Shown piece after piece: positions 17,763-30,797 of a DNA stretch of 64,000 nucleotides. The position numbers and the translations under genes are program-made. Position 1 is the first letter of the stretch; every line of letters starts with the position of its first letter. Below the pieces are notes generated by a model. It did no database searches. It was given only the letters and a program-made list of their open reading frames with translations, and had not been told where the DNA came from. Source of the DNA: Pacificimonas flava (GTDB taxonomy: Bacteria; Pseudomonadota; Alphaproteobacteria; Sphingomonadales; Sphingomonadaceae); NCBI RefSeq assembly GCF_000342165.1, contig NZ_AMRV01000001.1, positions 186,001 to 250,000 on the forward strand, given 5' to 3'.

Positions 17763-18401
17763 ATGCCCGCGCATCCCGCACCCCGCATGAACCCCTGCGA
17801 GGGGGTCGAGGCCGCATTCCCAGCCGCCGAGGCAAAGACCCATCGGGGCGAACTGACGCTCACCGTGCCGCGCGACGCGCTGTTCTCGACGCTGGCTGCG
17901 CTGCGTGACGAGCACGGTTTCCAGCAATTGATGGAAATTGCGGGCTGCGACTATCCGGAACGTCCCGAGCGGTTCGAGGTCAACTATCATCTGCTGTCGC
18001 TGACGAAGAACCAGCGAATCCGGGTGAAGGTTTTTGCCACCGAGCGAACGCCCGTTCCTTCCGTCACGTCGCTCTGGCCTGTCGCCGGATGGCTGGAGCG
18101 CGAGGTATGGGACCTTTACGGTGTCCTGTTCGACGGCAATCCCGACCATCGCCGTATTCTGACCGACTATGGGTTTTCGGGACATCCGTTCCGAAAGGAC
18201 TTTCCGCTGACAGGCTATGTCGAACTGCGCTGGTCGGAGGAGCACAAGCGCGTCGTCTACGAGCCGGTGAAGTTGGCGCAGGACTTTCGCACGTTCGACT
18301 TCGAGAGCCCTTGGGAGGGACCGGAATATAGCCGCTACAATCTGCCGGGCGACGAGAAGGCGGAGGCTGTTGCCGCCGAGGCGGAAGGGAAGAGCGAATG
18401 A
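17763..18401 (+). CDS. nuoC: NADH-quinone oxidoreductase subunit C
   Basis: A 212-residue peripheral-arm subunit (30 kDa type). Conserved pieces are the FEVNYHLLS strand, the [21 protein letters not shown] helix and the [23 protein letters not shown] signature. It is a separate gene, not fused to nuoD as in E. coli. The tail after residue 190 (rich in Glu and Ala) is variable. The ATG at 17763 has AGAGGAC upstream; the stop overlaps nuoD by ATGA. Confidence 0.96.
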   Translation: MPAHPAPRMNPCEGVEAAFPAAEAKTHRGELTLTVPRDALFSTLAALRDEHGFQQLMEIAGCDYPERPERFEVNYHLLSLTKNQRIRVKVFATERTPVPSVTSLWPVAGWLEREVWDLYGVLFDGNPDHRRILTDYGFSGHPFRKDFPLTGYVELRWSEEHKRVVYEPVKLAQDFRTFDFESPWEGPEYSRYNLPGDEKAEAVAAEAEGKSE

Positions 18402-19660
18402 CGGACGTTCTTGAAGACACCGCTGCCAAGGATGAGCCGGGGTCCGGTTCGATCACGATCGATTCGCAGACGGGCAGCGAGGAAACGACGACCGAAATCC
18501 AGAATTATTCCATGAATTTCGGGCCGCAGCATCCGGCGGCCCACGGCGTGTTGCGCCTGATCATGGAGATGGACGGCGAGATCATCGAGCGCATCGATCC
18601 GCATGTCGGCCTTTTGCACCGCGGCACCGAGAAGCTGATCGAATACAAGACATATTTGCAGGCGCTGCCCTATATGGACCGCCTCGATTATGTCAGCCCG
18701 ATGTGCCAGGAGCACAGCTACGTCCTGGCCGTCGAGAAGCTGCTCGATCTCGAGGTGCCGCTTCGCGCGCAATATATCCGCACGATGTTCGCGGAGATCA
18801 CGCGGATCACCAATCATATCCTGAACACCACCGCCCATGCGATGGACGTGGGCGCCATGACGCCGATGCTGTGGCTGTTCGAGGAGCGGGAATATATTTG
18901 CGAGTTCTACGAGCGCGCGTCGGGTGCCCGGTTCCATGCCGCCTATTTCCGGCCGGGCGGGGTGCATCAGGACCTACCGCCGAAGCTGCTGGCCGATATC
19001 GCAGAGTGGGCCGAGCGCTTTCCGAAGGTTCTCGCGGATTTCGAGGCGCTGGTTGCCGGCAATCGCATCTTCAAGCAGCGCAACGTCGATATCGGCATAA
19101 TCTCGAAGGAAGACGCGGTGGCGTGGGGCTTCTCCGGTCCCTGCATTCGCGGTTCCGGCATCGCCTGGGACATCCGCAAGTCGCAGCCCTACGACGTGTA
19201 TGATCGCATGGAGTTCGATATTCCGGTCGGCACCAGCGGGGATTGCTACGATCGCTTCATGGTTCGCATTCAGGAGATGAAGGAGAGCCTTAAGATCATC
19301 AAGCAGTGCGTCGCGGAGATGCCGGAGGGGCCGGTGATGGCGACGGACCCGAAGATCAGTCCACCGCGCCGGGGCGAGATGAAGCGCTCGATGGAGGCGC
19401 TGATCAATCACTTCAAGCTCTATACCGAGGGCTTTCACGTGCCGGAGGGCGAGGTCTACGTCGCGACCGAGAGCCCGAAGGGGGAATTCGGAATCTACTT
19501 GGTTTCCGATGGCAGCAACAAACCCTATCGCTGCAAGATTCGTCCCACGGCCTTCTCCCACCTTCAGGCGATGGAGTTCCTGTGCAAGGGGCACATGCTC
19601 GCGGATGCGCCGGCGGTGCTCGGTTCGCTCGACATCGTTTTCGGCGAGTGCGACCGCTAG
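18398..19660 (+). CDS. nuoD: NADH-quinone oxidoreductase subunit D
   Basis: The 420-residue 49 kDa-type subunit that forms the quinone site with NuoB. It shows the conserved [15 protein letters not shown] (about residue 38), [14 protein letters not shown], the [18 protein letters not shown] block and the C-terminal DIVFGECDR ending used across mitochondria and alphaproteobacteria. The first 35 residues are a polar extension rich in Asp, Glu and Thr, longer than the mitochondrial core. The start overlaps nuoC by 4 bp. Next in the operon is a lipoprotein gene rather than nuoE. Confidence 0.97.
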   Translation: MTDVLEDTAAKDEPGSGSITIDSQTGSEETTTEIQNYSMNFGPQHPAAHGVLRLIMEMDGEIIERIDPHVGLLHRGTEKLIEYKTYLQALPYMDRLDYVSPMCQEHSYVLAVEKLLDLEVPLRAQYIRTMFAEITRITNHILNTTAHAMDVGAMTPMLWLFEEREYICEFYERASGARFHAAYFRPGGVHQDLPPKLLADIAEWAERFPKVLADFEALVAGNRIFKQRNVDIGIISKEDAVAWGFSGPCIRGSGIAWDIRKSQPYDVYDRMEFDIPVGTSGDCYDRFMVRIQEMKESLKIIKQCVAEMPEGPVMATDPKISPPRRGEMKRSMEALINHFKLYTEGFHVPEGEVYVATESPKGEFGIYLVSDGSNKPYRCKIRPTAFSHLQAMEFLCKGHMLADAPAVLGSLDIVFGECDR

Positions 19661-19677
19661 AGCGGGAGCGTTCGGCG

Positions 19678-20175
19678 ATGCGGTCTTCAGGGTGGCCCCG
19701 CTCCGCAGCCCATGCGATCCGTCTTGGCGCTGCCGGATTGTTTCTCCTCTGCCTAGCCGGCTGCGATGAGGATCCGGCGCCTTCGATCGGTGCCGCGCAG
19801 GATACGATCGCAACCGGCGATCTGCCAATGGCCTACCGGACGCCGCAGGCGATGATGCAGGCCATGGCGACCGGGCAGCTTTACGAGCGGCCGCCGCTAT
19901 GCGACGGCTTCGTGGCGCGCGATAGCGATACGGGGAAAGAGGTCGACAATCTGTCGGCGCTCGCCCGGGCTGCCGAGGCCCGCGCCGGCAAGTCCCCGGC
20001 GGCGGTGCTGACGCAGGCCGTTGGGTTCGACCGGGCGGCGGGAACGGTGACATTCCTATCGACACCCGTCGGCAGCGACGGCGCGCCCTTTCGCAGCGAA
20101 TGGACGCTTCGCGCGAGGGGCGACGGCGACCGGATCGAATGCGTGGAGCGCGTCCTTATTGAGAAGGCTTCTTAA
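19678..20175 (+). CDS. lipoprotein inside the nuo operon
   Basis: A 165-residue protein with a lipoprotein signal: Arg15, a hydrophobic stretch, and the lipobox LAGC with Cys29 as the lipidated residue. Asp30 follows the Cys; in enterobacteria Asp at +2 keeps a lipoprotein in the inner membrane, which would leave it on the periplasmic face where complex I resides, though the rule is less secure in alphaproteobacteria. The mature part has a Cys in PPLCDGFVA and another in RIECVERV, possibly a disulfide, and beta-strand-like segments near the end (TVTFLSTPV, RSEWTLRARG). It begins 17 bp after nuoD with GCGGGAGCG before the ATG. No family recognised. Same strand and tight spacing point to a complex I related role, unproven. 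Confidence 0.75.
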   Translation: MRSSGWPRSAAHAIRLGAAGLFLLCLAGCDEDPAPSIGAAQDTIATGDLPMAYRTPQAMMQAMATGQLYERPPLCDGFVARDSDTGKEVDNLSALARAAEARAGKSPAAVLTQAVGFDRAAGTVTFLSTPVGSDGAPFRSEWTLRARGDGDRIECVERVLIEKAS

Positions 20176-20183
20176 CTGACGGA

Positions 20184-20205
20184 ATTCCGCGGCTCCGCGC
20201 GGAAT
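20184..20205 (+). repeat. inverted repeat after the lipoprotein gene
   Basis: ATTCCGCG (20184-20191) and CGCGGAAT (20198-20205) form a perfect 8-bp stem with a 6-nt loop. There is no T tract, so it is more likely an mRNA-processing or stability hairpin than a terminator. It sits in the 135-bp gap before nuoE, the longest gap but one in the operon. Confidence 0.45.
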
Positions 20206-20310
20206 GTGGCGGTTGCGAGATGAAGAAATGATAGGCATATCGCGCGCAAGCCATATGCCGGCCGCGCTGTTTCGTTCCTGCGCGGCAAATGCAAAACGAG
20301 AAACGAAGAC

Positions 20311-20969
20311 ATGACCGCAGCCACATATAGCAGCGTCGCCCACACGCACGAGATGGCGCCGGAAAAGCCGGATCATCACGCGTTCGACGGATTCCAGTGG
20401 ACCGAAGAGAACGCCAAGTCGGCGGCTCGACAGATCGCCAAATATCCGGAGGGGCGTCAGCAGTCCGCGGTCATGGGGCTTCTGGATCTTGCCCAGCGGC
20501 AGATCGGCGTCCAGACGGAAACGCAGGGGTGGCTGCCAATTCCCGTCATCGAATTCGTAGCGAAGCAGCTGTCGATGCCGTACATTCGCGTCTACGAGGT
20601 TGCCAGCTTCTACACGATGTACAACCTCGCACCGGTCGGGAAGTACCATGTCCAGCTTTGCGGTACGACGCCGTGCATGCTGCGTGGTTCGGACGACGTG
20701 ATGCGGGCGCTGAACGAGAAGGGCATCCGGAAGGGCAAGACGACCCCGGATGGTCTTTTCACGCTGACGGAGGTCGAATGCATGGGCAATTGCGCCAACG
20801 CGCCCATGCTGCAGATCAATGACGACAATTACGAGGATCTGGACGCGGACAGCACGGCGCGGATCATCGACGCACTCGCCGCGGGGGATCGACCGCAGCC
20901 CGGTTCGCAGACCGGTCGCAAGTCATCGGAGCCGGCGGGCGGACCGACGACGCTGAAGGAGTTCACGGC

Positions 20970-20973
<4 letters not shown>
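20311..20973 (+). CDS. nuoE: NADH-quinone oxidoreductase subunit E
   Basis: The 24 kDa-type subunit holding the 2Fe-2S cluster N1a beside the flavin. It has a helical N-terminal domain and a thioredoxin-like C-terminal domain whose ligands are the cysteines in LCGTTPC and ECMGNC. The protein is 220 residues, with about 30 disordered polar residues at the end ([22 protein letters not shown]) beyond the usual fold, as in related alphaproteobacteria. The ATG at 20311 is used; residue 15 is another Met. The stop overlaps the GTG of nuoF. Confidence 0.96.
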
Positions 20974-22270
<1,297 letters not shown>

Positions 22271-22271
<1 letters not shown>

Positions 22272-22483
22272 TGGTTCATATGCTCATCGGTCTGGTCGGC
22301 ATTATCGTCATTGGCGGCGCCGCAATTACGGCGCTCATGCCCGATGATGCCTCCCGCCGCAGCGGCCCGGAGAATGGCTGGATGAACGCCGATTACGCGC
22401 AGCGCCTGAAGGCGGAGGAGAAGGAAAAGCGTCGTCTGGCCAAGGCCGCCAAGAAGGCCGGAAAGGACAATGCCGATGCCTAA
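22271..22483 (+). CDS. 70-residue membrane protein between nuoF and nuoG
   Basis: A small protein with one N-terminal membrane helix (residues 4-23, MLIGLVGIIVIGGAAITALM) and a polar tail that ends in a highly charged helix (repeated KAEEKEKRR and AKKAGK). Its ATG shares bases with the nuoF stop and its 3' end overlaps nuoG, so it is locked into the translation chain of the operon. The codon usage is like the neighbours. I do not recognise a family. Position and size recall the small single-helix supernumerary subunits of complex I or an assembly helper, but nothing in the sequence proves this. Confidence 0.8.
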
Positions 22484-24533
22484 GCTGACCGTCGATGGTA
22501 TCGAGGTGGAGGTGCCGCAGGGGGCGACCGTGCTGCAGGCCTGCGAGGCGGCCGGCAAGGAGATCCCGCGTTTCTGTTATCACGAACGGCTGTCCATTGC
22601 TGGCAATTGCCGCATGTGCCTCGTGGAGATGGAAAAGTCGCCGAAGCCGGTGGCGAGCTGCGCCATGCCCGCCTCTGACGGGCAGGTCGTGAAGACCAAC
22701 TCGGAAGTGACCAGGAAGGCGCGTGAGGGCGTCATGGAGTTCCTGCTGATCAATCACCCGCTCGATTGCCCCATTTGCGATCAGGGCGGCGAATGCGATC
22801 TGCAGGACCAGGCACTCAATTACGGCCGCGGACGCTCTCGCTACCAGGAAAACAAGCGGGCAGTGACCGAGAAATACATGGGTCCGATCATCAAGACGGT
22901 GATGACCCGCTGCATTCACTGCACGCGCTGCGTTCGTTTTGCCGAGGAGGTCGCCGGCGTCGAGGAGATCGGCGCCGTGGGCCGCGGCGAGAACATGCAG
23001 ATCACGACGTACCTGGAACAGGCGGCGACGTCGGAGCTTAGCGGCAACGTCATCGATCTCTGTCCGGTCGGCGCGCTGACCTCGAAACCCTATGCGTTCG
23101 AAAGCCGGCCGTGGGAACTGGTCAAGACGAACGGCATCGACGTGATGGATGCCGTCGGCTCCAACGTCCGCTACGATAGTCGGGGGCCACAGGTTCTGCG
23201 GGTGCTGCCGCGAGTGAATGACGACGTCAACGAGGAGTGGCTGTCGGATAAGGGGCGCTACGGTCCGCTCGGTCTGATGAAGCGTCGCCTCGATGCGCCC
23301 TATATTCGGGAGAATGGCAAGCTGCGCCGCGCGACCTGGAAGGACGCGTTCGCGGCCGTCAAAAGAGGGCTGTCCGGTCTCGGCGGCGAGCAAATCGGCG
23401 CGATCGCGGGCGATCTGGTCGACGTCGAGAGCATGGTCGCCCTCAAGGATCTTCTCGCGCAGCTCGGCTCCAGCCGCCATGAATGTCGTCAGGATGGCGC
23501 GCAGCTTGGTGGCGAGATTTCCGGTGTCCGTGCAAGCTATCTGTTCAACACCGGCATCGCGCCGCTGGAGACCGCCGATGTGGTGCTCCTGATCGGTTCC
23601 AATCCGCGGTGGGAAGCGCCGCTGGTGAATACGCGCATCCGTAAAGCGGTTCGCAGGGGAGCGGCCAAAGTCTTCGCCATCGGGCCCGAGGTCGATCTGA
23701 CCTATGAGGCCGAATGGCTGGGGGGCGATCTCACGGTGCTCGGATCGCTGCCGCAAGCGGTGGTCGACGCGCTGAAGGGCGCGGAGCGCCCGGCCGTGAT
23801 CGTCGGGCAGGGCGCACTGGCGCGGACCGACGGCGCCGGCGTTCTGGCCGCTGTGGAAACGCTGGTGCGCGATTTCAATCTGGTTCGCGATGGATGGAAC
23901 GGTTTCAACGTGCTGCACACCGCCGCTGGGCGAGTCGGCGGCCTTGATATCGGCTTTACAGCAGAGGGCGGAGTCTCCCGCATTCTAGCCGATGCGGAGT
24001 CCGGTGCTCTGAAGGCCCTGTTCCTGCACGGTGCTGACGAGATTGATGCTGGCGCGCTTCCGGGCGTATTCAAGATTTACGTCGGTCATCATGGCGACCG
24101 CGGTGTCCGTCATGCCGATGTGATCCTGCCGGCCGCGAGCTTTGCCGAAAAGGATGCGACCTGGGTGAACATGGAAGGCCGCGTGCAGCGCTCGAACCGC
24201 GCGGTGTTCCCGCCGGGCGATGCCCGAGAGGACTGGGCAATCTTTCGCGCCCTTTCGGATGTGCTGGGCAGTCCGCTCGGCTATGATGATATGGACGCAC
24301 TGCGTGCGCGGATCGCACGAGAATTTCCCCTCTTGGCGGACGAAGGGCTTGCGGTCGTCGGGTGGGATTCCTTTTCCATTCCGGGACGCAGCGAAGTTCA
24401 GCCGGAGCCCGTGCGGTATTCGTTCGAGAATTACTACATGACCAATCCCGTCGCGCGCGCGTCGGAGGTGATGCAGCAATGTTCGGAAATCATCCTGCAC
24501 GGCAATGAGGATGTGCTGGAGGCTGCCGAATAA
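22476..24533 (+). CDS. nuoG: NADH-quinone oxidoreductase subunit G
   Basis: The 75 kDa-type subunit (685 residues) that carries the electron wire N1b, N4 and N5. The N-terminal 2Fe-2S domain has [15 protein letters not shown], the His-Cys N5 site is [14 protein letters not shown], and the N4 site is [12 protein letters not shown] with a later CPVGAL. The following stretch [20 protein letters not shown] is close to the mitochondrial subunit and lacks the extra cysteines that bind N7 in E. coli and Thermus. The rest is the inactive molybdopterin-oxidoreductase-like domain. ATG at 22476 is favoured over 22470 because the GGAAAGG site is then properly spaced. Its last base is the first base of the nuoH ATG. 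Confidence 0.96.
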   Translation: MPKLTVDGIEVEVPQGATVLQACEAAGKEIPRFCYHERLSIAGNCRMCLVEMEKSPKPVASCAMPASDGQVVKTNSEVTRKAREGVMEFLLINHPLDCPICDQGGECDLQDQALNYGRGRSRYQENKRAVTEKYMGPIIKTVMTRCIHCTRCVRFAEEVAGVEEIGAVGRGENMQITTYLEQAATSELSGNVIDLCPVGALTSKPYAFESRPWELVKTNGIDVMDAVGSNVRYDSRGPQVLRVLPRVNDDVNEEWLSDKGRYGPLGLMKRRLDAPYIRENGKLRRATWKDAFAAVKRGLSGLGGEQIGAIAGDLVDVESMVALKDLLAQLGSSRHECRQDGAQLGGEISGVRASYLFNTGIAPLETADVVLLIGSNPRWEAPLVNTRIRKAVRRGAAKVFAIGPEVDLTYEAEWLGGDLTVLGSLPQAVVDALKGAERPAVIVGQGALARTDGAGVLAAVETLVRDFNLVRDGWNGFNVLHTAAGRVGGLDIGFTAEGGVSRILADAESGALKALFLHGADEIDAGALPGVFKIYVGHHGDRGVRHADVILPAASFAEKDATWVNMEGRVQRSNRAVFPPGDAREDWAIFRALSDVLGSPLGYDDMDALRARIAREFPLLADEGLAVVGWDSFSIPGRSEVQPEPVRYSFENYYMTNPVARASEVMQQCSEIILHGNEDVLEAAE

Positions 24534-25582
24534 TGGTTGCGTTCTTCCAAACCCATCTGGGCGACGTGTTCGGCTATCTGGTGGGGTACACCCTGCTCGT
24601 GCTGGCGATCGTGCTGCCGGTGCTGATCGGCGTTGCCTATGCCGTTTATGCAGACCGCAAGATCTGGGCGGCGGCCCAGATGCGGCGCGGACCCAATGTG
24701 GTCGGACCGTTCGGCCTGCTGCAGTCCTTTGCCGACGGCCTGAAGGTGTTCCTGAAGGAGACGATCATCCCGGCCGGCGCCAATAAGGGCGTCTTTTTGC
24801 TCGCACCGATGATCACCTTTACCCTGGCGCTCGTTGGCTGGGCGGTCATTCCCTTCTCCGCTGAACTGGTTCTTGCGGATATCAATGTCGGCATTCTCTA
24901 CATCTTTGCGGTGTCCTCGCTTGGTGTTTACGGCATCATCATGTCCGGCTGGGCGTCGAACAGTAAATATCCGTTTATCGGCGGCTTACGGTCGGCGGCT
25001 CAGATGGTGTCTTACGAAGTCTCCATCGGCTTCATCGTGATCTGTGTCGTTCTGTGGGCGAACAGCTTCAATCTCAGCACGATCGTTGAGGCGCAGCGCG
25101 GCACGGTTCTCGGGTTCATCAACATGAACCTCTTCAACCCGCTGCTTTTTCCGATGGCGATCATGTTCTTTATCTCCGCGCTTGCGGAAACGAATCGCCC
25201 ACCCTTCGACCTGCCGGAGGCCGAGGCCGAACTCGTCGCCGGTTACCAGACCGAATATTCCTCGATGAGCTTCGCGCTGTTCTGGCTGGGCGAATATGGC
25301 GCCATCCTGCTGATGTGCGCGCTGACGAGCGTGCTGTTTCTGGGTGGGTATCTGCCGCCGCTCGACATTCCGTTGCTCTACGTCGTTCCGGGCTTCATCT
25401 GGCTGCTTCTGAAGATCGCCTTCATGTTCTTCCTGTTTGCCTGGGTGTTCGCGACGGTGCCGCGCTATCGGTACGACCAGCTGATGCGCCTCGGCTGGAA
25501 GGTGTTTCTGCCGGTCAGCCTGTTCTGGGTGTTCCTGGTCTCCGGCTATCTGATGTTCGTAACCCCGGGTCATTTCCAATGA
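24533..25582 (+). CDS. nuoH: NADH-quinone oxidoreductase subunit H
   Basis: The 349-residue ND1-type membrane subunit with eight helices that forms the quinone tunnel with NuoB and NuoD. The conserved [22 protein letters not shown]-like loop after the first helix (split here as [12 protein letters not shown]), [24 protein letters not shown], and [24 protein letters not shown] are present; the last is the strongest ND1 signature with its acidic pair. Start shares one base with the nuoG stop and its end overlaps nuoI by ATGA. Confidence 0.97.
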   Translation: MVAFFQTHLGDVFGYLVGYTLLVLAIVLPVLIGVAYAVYADRKIWAAAQMRRGPNVVGPFGLLQSFADGLKVFLKETIIPAGANKGVFLLAPMITFTLALVGWAVIPFSAELVLADINVGILYIFAVSSLGVYGIIMSGWASNSKYPFIGGLRSAAQMVSYEVSIGFIVICVVLWANSFNLSTIVEAQRGTVLGFINMNLFNPLLFPMAIMFFISALAETNRPPFDLPEAEAELVAGYQTEYSSMSFALFWLGEYGAILLMCALTSVLFLGGYLPPLDIPLLYVVPGFIWLLLKIAFMFFLFAWVFATVPRYRYDQLMRLGWKVFLPVSLFWVFLVSGYLMFVTPGHFQ

Positions 25583-26064
25583 GCTTCGCACAAACCGCCA
25601 AATCCTTCCTGCTGCTGGAATTTGTGAAGGGCATGGGCCTGACGCTGAAATATATGTTCCGGCCGAAGGCCACGGTGAACTATCCCTTTGAAAAGGGACC
25701 TGTCAGCCCGCGCTTTCGCGGCGAGCATGCGCTGCGCCGTTATGCCAATGGGGAAGAGCGCTGCATCGCCTGTAAGCTGTGCGAGGCGATTTGCCCGGCG
25801 CAGGCGATCACGATCGAGGCAGAGCCGCGCGAAGATGGTTCCCGCCGGACGACGCGCTACGATATCGACATGACGAAGTGCATCTATTGCGGTTTCTGTC
25901 AGGAGGCCTGTCCCGTTGATGCCATTGTCGAGGGGCCGAATTTCGAGTTCGCGACCGAAACGCGCGAGGAACTGATCTACGACAAGTTCAAACTGCTTGA
26001 AAACGGCGAGCGCTGGGAGCCTGCGCTGGCCGCGAATCTTGCGGCGGATGCTGCCTACCGCTAG
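25579..26064 (+). CDS. nuoI: NADH-quinone oxidoreductase subunit I
   Basis: The 161-residue TYKY-type subunit with two 4Fe-4S clusters (N6a and N6b). Both ligand sets are intact: [12 protein letters not shown] (about residue 61) and [12 protein letters not shown] (about residue 100), with the fourth Cys of each set completing the other cluster. The N-terminal amphipathic segment ([17 protein letters not shown]) is the membrane-anchoring part seen in the family. It starts inside the nuoH stop (ATGA). A 159-bp gap follows before nuoJ; it holds a GC hairpin (GGCGG/CCGCC) but no evident gene. Confidence 0.97.
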   Translation: MSFAQTAKSFLLLEFVKGMGLTLKYMFRPKATVNYPFEKGPVSPRFRGEHALRRYANGEERCIACKLCEAICPAQAITIEAEPREDGSRRTTRYDIDMTKCIYCGFCQEACPVDAIVEGPNFEFATETREELIYDKFKLLENGERWEPALAANLAADAAYR

Positions 26065-26223
26065 GGCGGCGCCAATTCACGGGACCGCCCGTCCGGCGCT
26101 TGTGCCGGGCATCCGTGCAGGGGGACGGTTCGAAAGAAGAATGTTCGGCGGCCTTCAACCGCCGGACGGCACGGAAGCCGGCATGTCGCCGGAATTTGAA
26201 GCAAAGGGTAAGCGGGGACCGGC

Positions 26224-26856
26224 ATGGTCGAAGCGATCATCTTCTACATGCTGGCAGGCATCGTGCTCATTTCGGGTACTGCGGTGATCCTGTCGAAGAA
26301 CCCGGTGCACTCCGTGCTGTGGTTGATCTTGGCATTCTTCAATTCAGCCGGGCTGTTCCTGTTGCTGGGCGCGGAGTTTCTGGCGATGCTGCTGGTCATC
26401 GTCTACGTCGGTGCGGTTGCCGTGCTGTTCCTGTTCGTCGTCATGATGCTCGACATCGATTTCGCCGAACTGCGCGCCGGCTTCGTTTCCTATCTTCCCT
26501 TCGGCCTTATCCTGGCAGGCGTTCTGGCGGCGGAGCTGATCGTCGCCGCGGGCGCTGCGGCGCTGATCGGCCAGCCCGAAATGGGCGTGGCCGCGGCGAA
26601 CGTCGCAGCCGGTGCCGCTGCGAGCGGAGACGTTTCCAATACGGAGGCGATCGGCGCGCTGCTTTATACGCGCTACGTCTACGTGTTTCAGGGGGCCGGC
26701 ATGATCCTCCTCACCGCCATGGTGGGGGCAATCGTGCTGACGCACCGGCAGCGCGGCGGCGTCAAGAAACAGAACATCATGCGCCAGGTCGCCCGCCGTC
26801 CGGAAGACGCGGTGCGCATCACCAAACCCAATACAGGTGAGGGGGTCGAGCTGTGA
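26224..26856 (+). CDS. nuoJ: NADH-quinone oxidoreductase subunit J
   Basis: The 210-residue ND6-type membrane subunit. It begins with a helix then the [30 protein letters not shown] block, and the [19 protein letters not shown] helix that holds the pi-bulge implicated in coupling. An Ala-rich loop of about 35 residues (around 112-145) separates it from the last membrane helix, and the tail is basic. Overlaps nuoK by GTGA. Confidence 0.96.
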   Translation: MVEAIIFYMLAGIVLISGTAVILSKNPVHSVLWLILAFFNSAGLFLLLGAEFLAMLLVIVYVGAVAVLFLFVVMMLDIDFAELRAGFVSYLPFGLILAGVLAAELIVAAGAAALIGQPEMGVAAANVAAGAAASGDVSNTEAIGALLYTRYVYVFQGAGMILLTAMVGAIVLTHRQRGGVKKQNIMRQVARRPEDAVRITKPNTGEGVEL

Positions 26857-27158
26857 TCGGTCTCGAACATTATCTAACCGTTGCGGCGATCCTGTTCGTT
26901 CTCGGGGTCCTCGGCATCGCGCTGAATCGCAAGAACGTCATCGTGATCCTGATGTCCGTGGAGCTGATCCTGCTGGCCGTGAACATCAATCTCGTAGCCT
27001 TCTCCTCATTCCTCGGCGACCTGACCGGACAAATTTTCGCGATGTTCGTCCTGACCGTCGCGGCGGGCGAGGCGGCTATCGGGCTTGCGATCCTCGTTCT
27101 CTATTTCCGCAACCGTGGCACGATCGCGGTCGACCAGATCAACCAGATGAAGGGCTGA
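26853..27158 (+). CDS. nuoK: NADH-quinone oxidoreductase subunit K
   Basis: A 101-residue ND4L-type subunit with three membrane helices. The second helix carries [16 protein letters not shown] with the conserved Glu of the proton channel, and the third carries [14 protein letters not shown] with the second conserved Glu. Start is GTG at 26853, within the nuoJ stop. The nuoL GTG follows 7 bp after the stop. Confidence 0.97.
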   Translation: MIGLEHYLTVAAILFVLGVLGIALNRKNVIVILMSVELILLAVNINLVAFSSFLGDLTGQIFAMFVLTVAAGEAAIGLAILVLYFRNRGTIAVDQINQMKG

Positions 27159-27165
27159 CGGGCGC

Positions 27166-29213
<2,048 letters not shown>

Positions 29214-29214
<1 letters not shown>

Positions 29215-30797
29215 TGGAGTTCCCCATTCTTACCGTCATGATTCTGCTGCCGCTGATCAGCGGCGCCGCGCTTCTGCTGTGGCCCGGCGACGAAGATGGC
29301 CGTGCGAACAGTGCGCGCTGGCTGGCACTCGGCACGACGCTCATTGAACTCGTCCTCGGAATTGCTCTTTGGCTGGGCTTCGATACGGGGACGAGTGCGT
29401 TTCAGTACCGCGAGACGGTGCCATTGTTCGAGCCGTATTTCTCCTGGGCGCTCGGAATTGACGGCATCAGTCTCGTTCTGATCGCGCTCAGCGTGTTCCT
29501 GATGCCGATCTGCATCCTGGCGAGCTGGCAGAGCGTGAAGACGCGTGTCCCGGAATATATGGCGGCGTTCATGCTGATGGAGGCGTTGATGATCGGCGTC
29601 TTCGCCGCAACGGACCTCTTCCTCTTCTACGTCATGTTCGAGGGCGGCCTCATTCCGATGTATCTGATCATCGGCATCTGGGGCGGCACCAATCGCATCT
29701 ACGCCAGCTACAAATTCTTTCTCTACACGCTGCTCGGCTCGGTCCTGATGCTGCTGGCGATGATGTACATGGTCAGTGCCGCCGAAACGACCGACATTCC
29801 GACGCTGATGGCCTATGATTTCGATCCGCAGGTCCAGGTTTGGCTGTGGCTGGCCTTCTTCGCCAGCTTTGCCGTGAAGATGCCGATGTGGCCGGTCCAC
29901 ACATGGCTGCCCGATGCCCACGTGCAGGCGCCAACGGCAGGATCGGTGATCCTGGCCGGCGTTCTTTTGAAGATGGGCGGCTACGGCTTCATCCGCTTTT
30001 CGCTGCCGATGTTCCCGGACGCTTCTGTCGAGCTGATGTGGCTGGTGTTCGGCCTCTCGATGGTTGCCGTGGTCTATACCTCGCTCGTTGCGCTGGCGCA
30101 GAACGACATGAAGAAACTGATCGCCTATTCCTCGGTTGCGCATATGGCGTTCGTCACGGTGGGCCTGTTCGGCTTCAATCAGCAGGCGCTTGAGGGGTCG
30201 ATCGTCGTCATGCTGTCGCATGGCCTGGTTTCCGGCGCGCTCTTCCTGTGCGTAGGCGTCGTCTACGACCGTTTGCACACGCGCGAGATTTCGGCCTATG
30301 GCGGCGTTGCGAACATCATGCCGCGCTATGCGATCTTCTTCATGCTGTTCACCATGGCATCTGTCGGTTTGCCGGGGACGTCGGGGTTCGTCGGTGAATT
30401 TCTGGTAATGCTCGGTGCGTTCAAGACCTCCACCTGGGCGGTTTTCGTGGTGTGCACCGGGATCATTCTCGGCGCCGCCTACATGCTGTTTCTCTACCGC
30501 CGCGTCGTTTTCGGCACGGTGACGAGCGAGGCGGTTGCCGGCATGAGGGATCTTAGCGTGCGCGAGTATATCTGCCTGGTGCCGATCGCCGTCGCGACCC
30601 TGTGGATGGGCATTGCGCCCAATGTGTTCATCGATCCCGTCCGTGCACCCGTTGCGGATATCGTCGCCCGCCTCAACGCCGCGGGCGCGCCGCAGCAGGA
30701 GGTGGCGGGCAGCGCCGATGATGTATCCGCGCCGCTTGCCGGTGCTGCAAACCTGCCCGCCCGCGTCCTCGGTGCCGTCGCGGAGGCTACAGAATGA
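29214..30797 (+). CDS. nuoM: NADH-quinone oxidoreductase subunit M
   Basis: A 527-residue ND4-type antiporter-like subunit. Recognisable elements are the Glu-containing helix FMLMEALMIGVFAATDLFLFYVMFEGGLIPMY, the KMPMWPVHTWLPDAHVQAPTAGSV block with the channel Lys, and KKLIAYSSVAHM. The ATG at 29214 overlaps the nuoL stop by one base; a GTG three bases earlier is also possible. The Ala/Pro-rich tail of about 40 residues after the last helix is variable. Overlaps nuoN by ATGA. Confidence 0.97.

Noticed and set aside
22335-23918. 527-residue open frame opposite nuoG
   Set aside because: Antisense to NuoG, whose Fe-S ligand motifs are intact on the plus strand.
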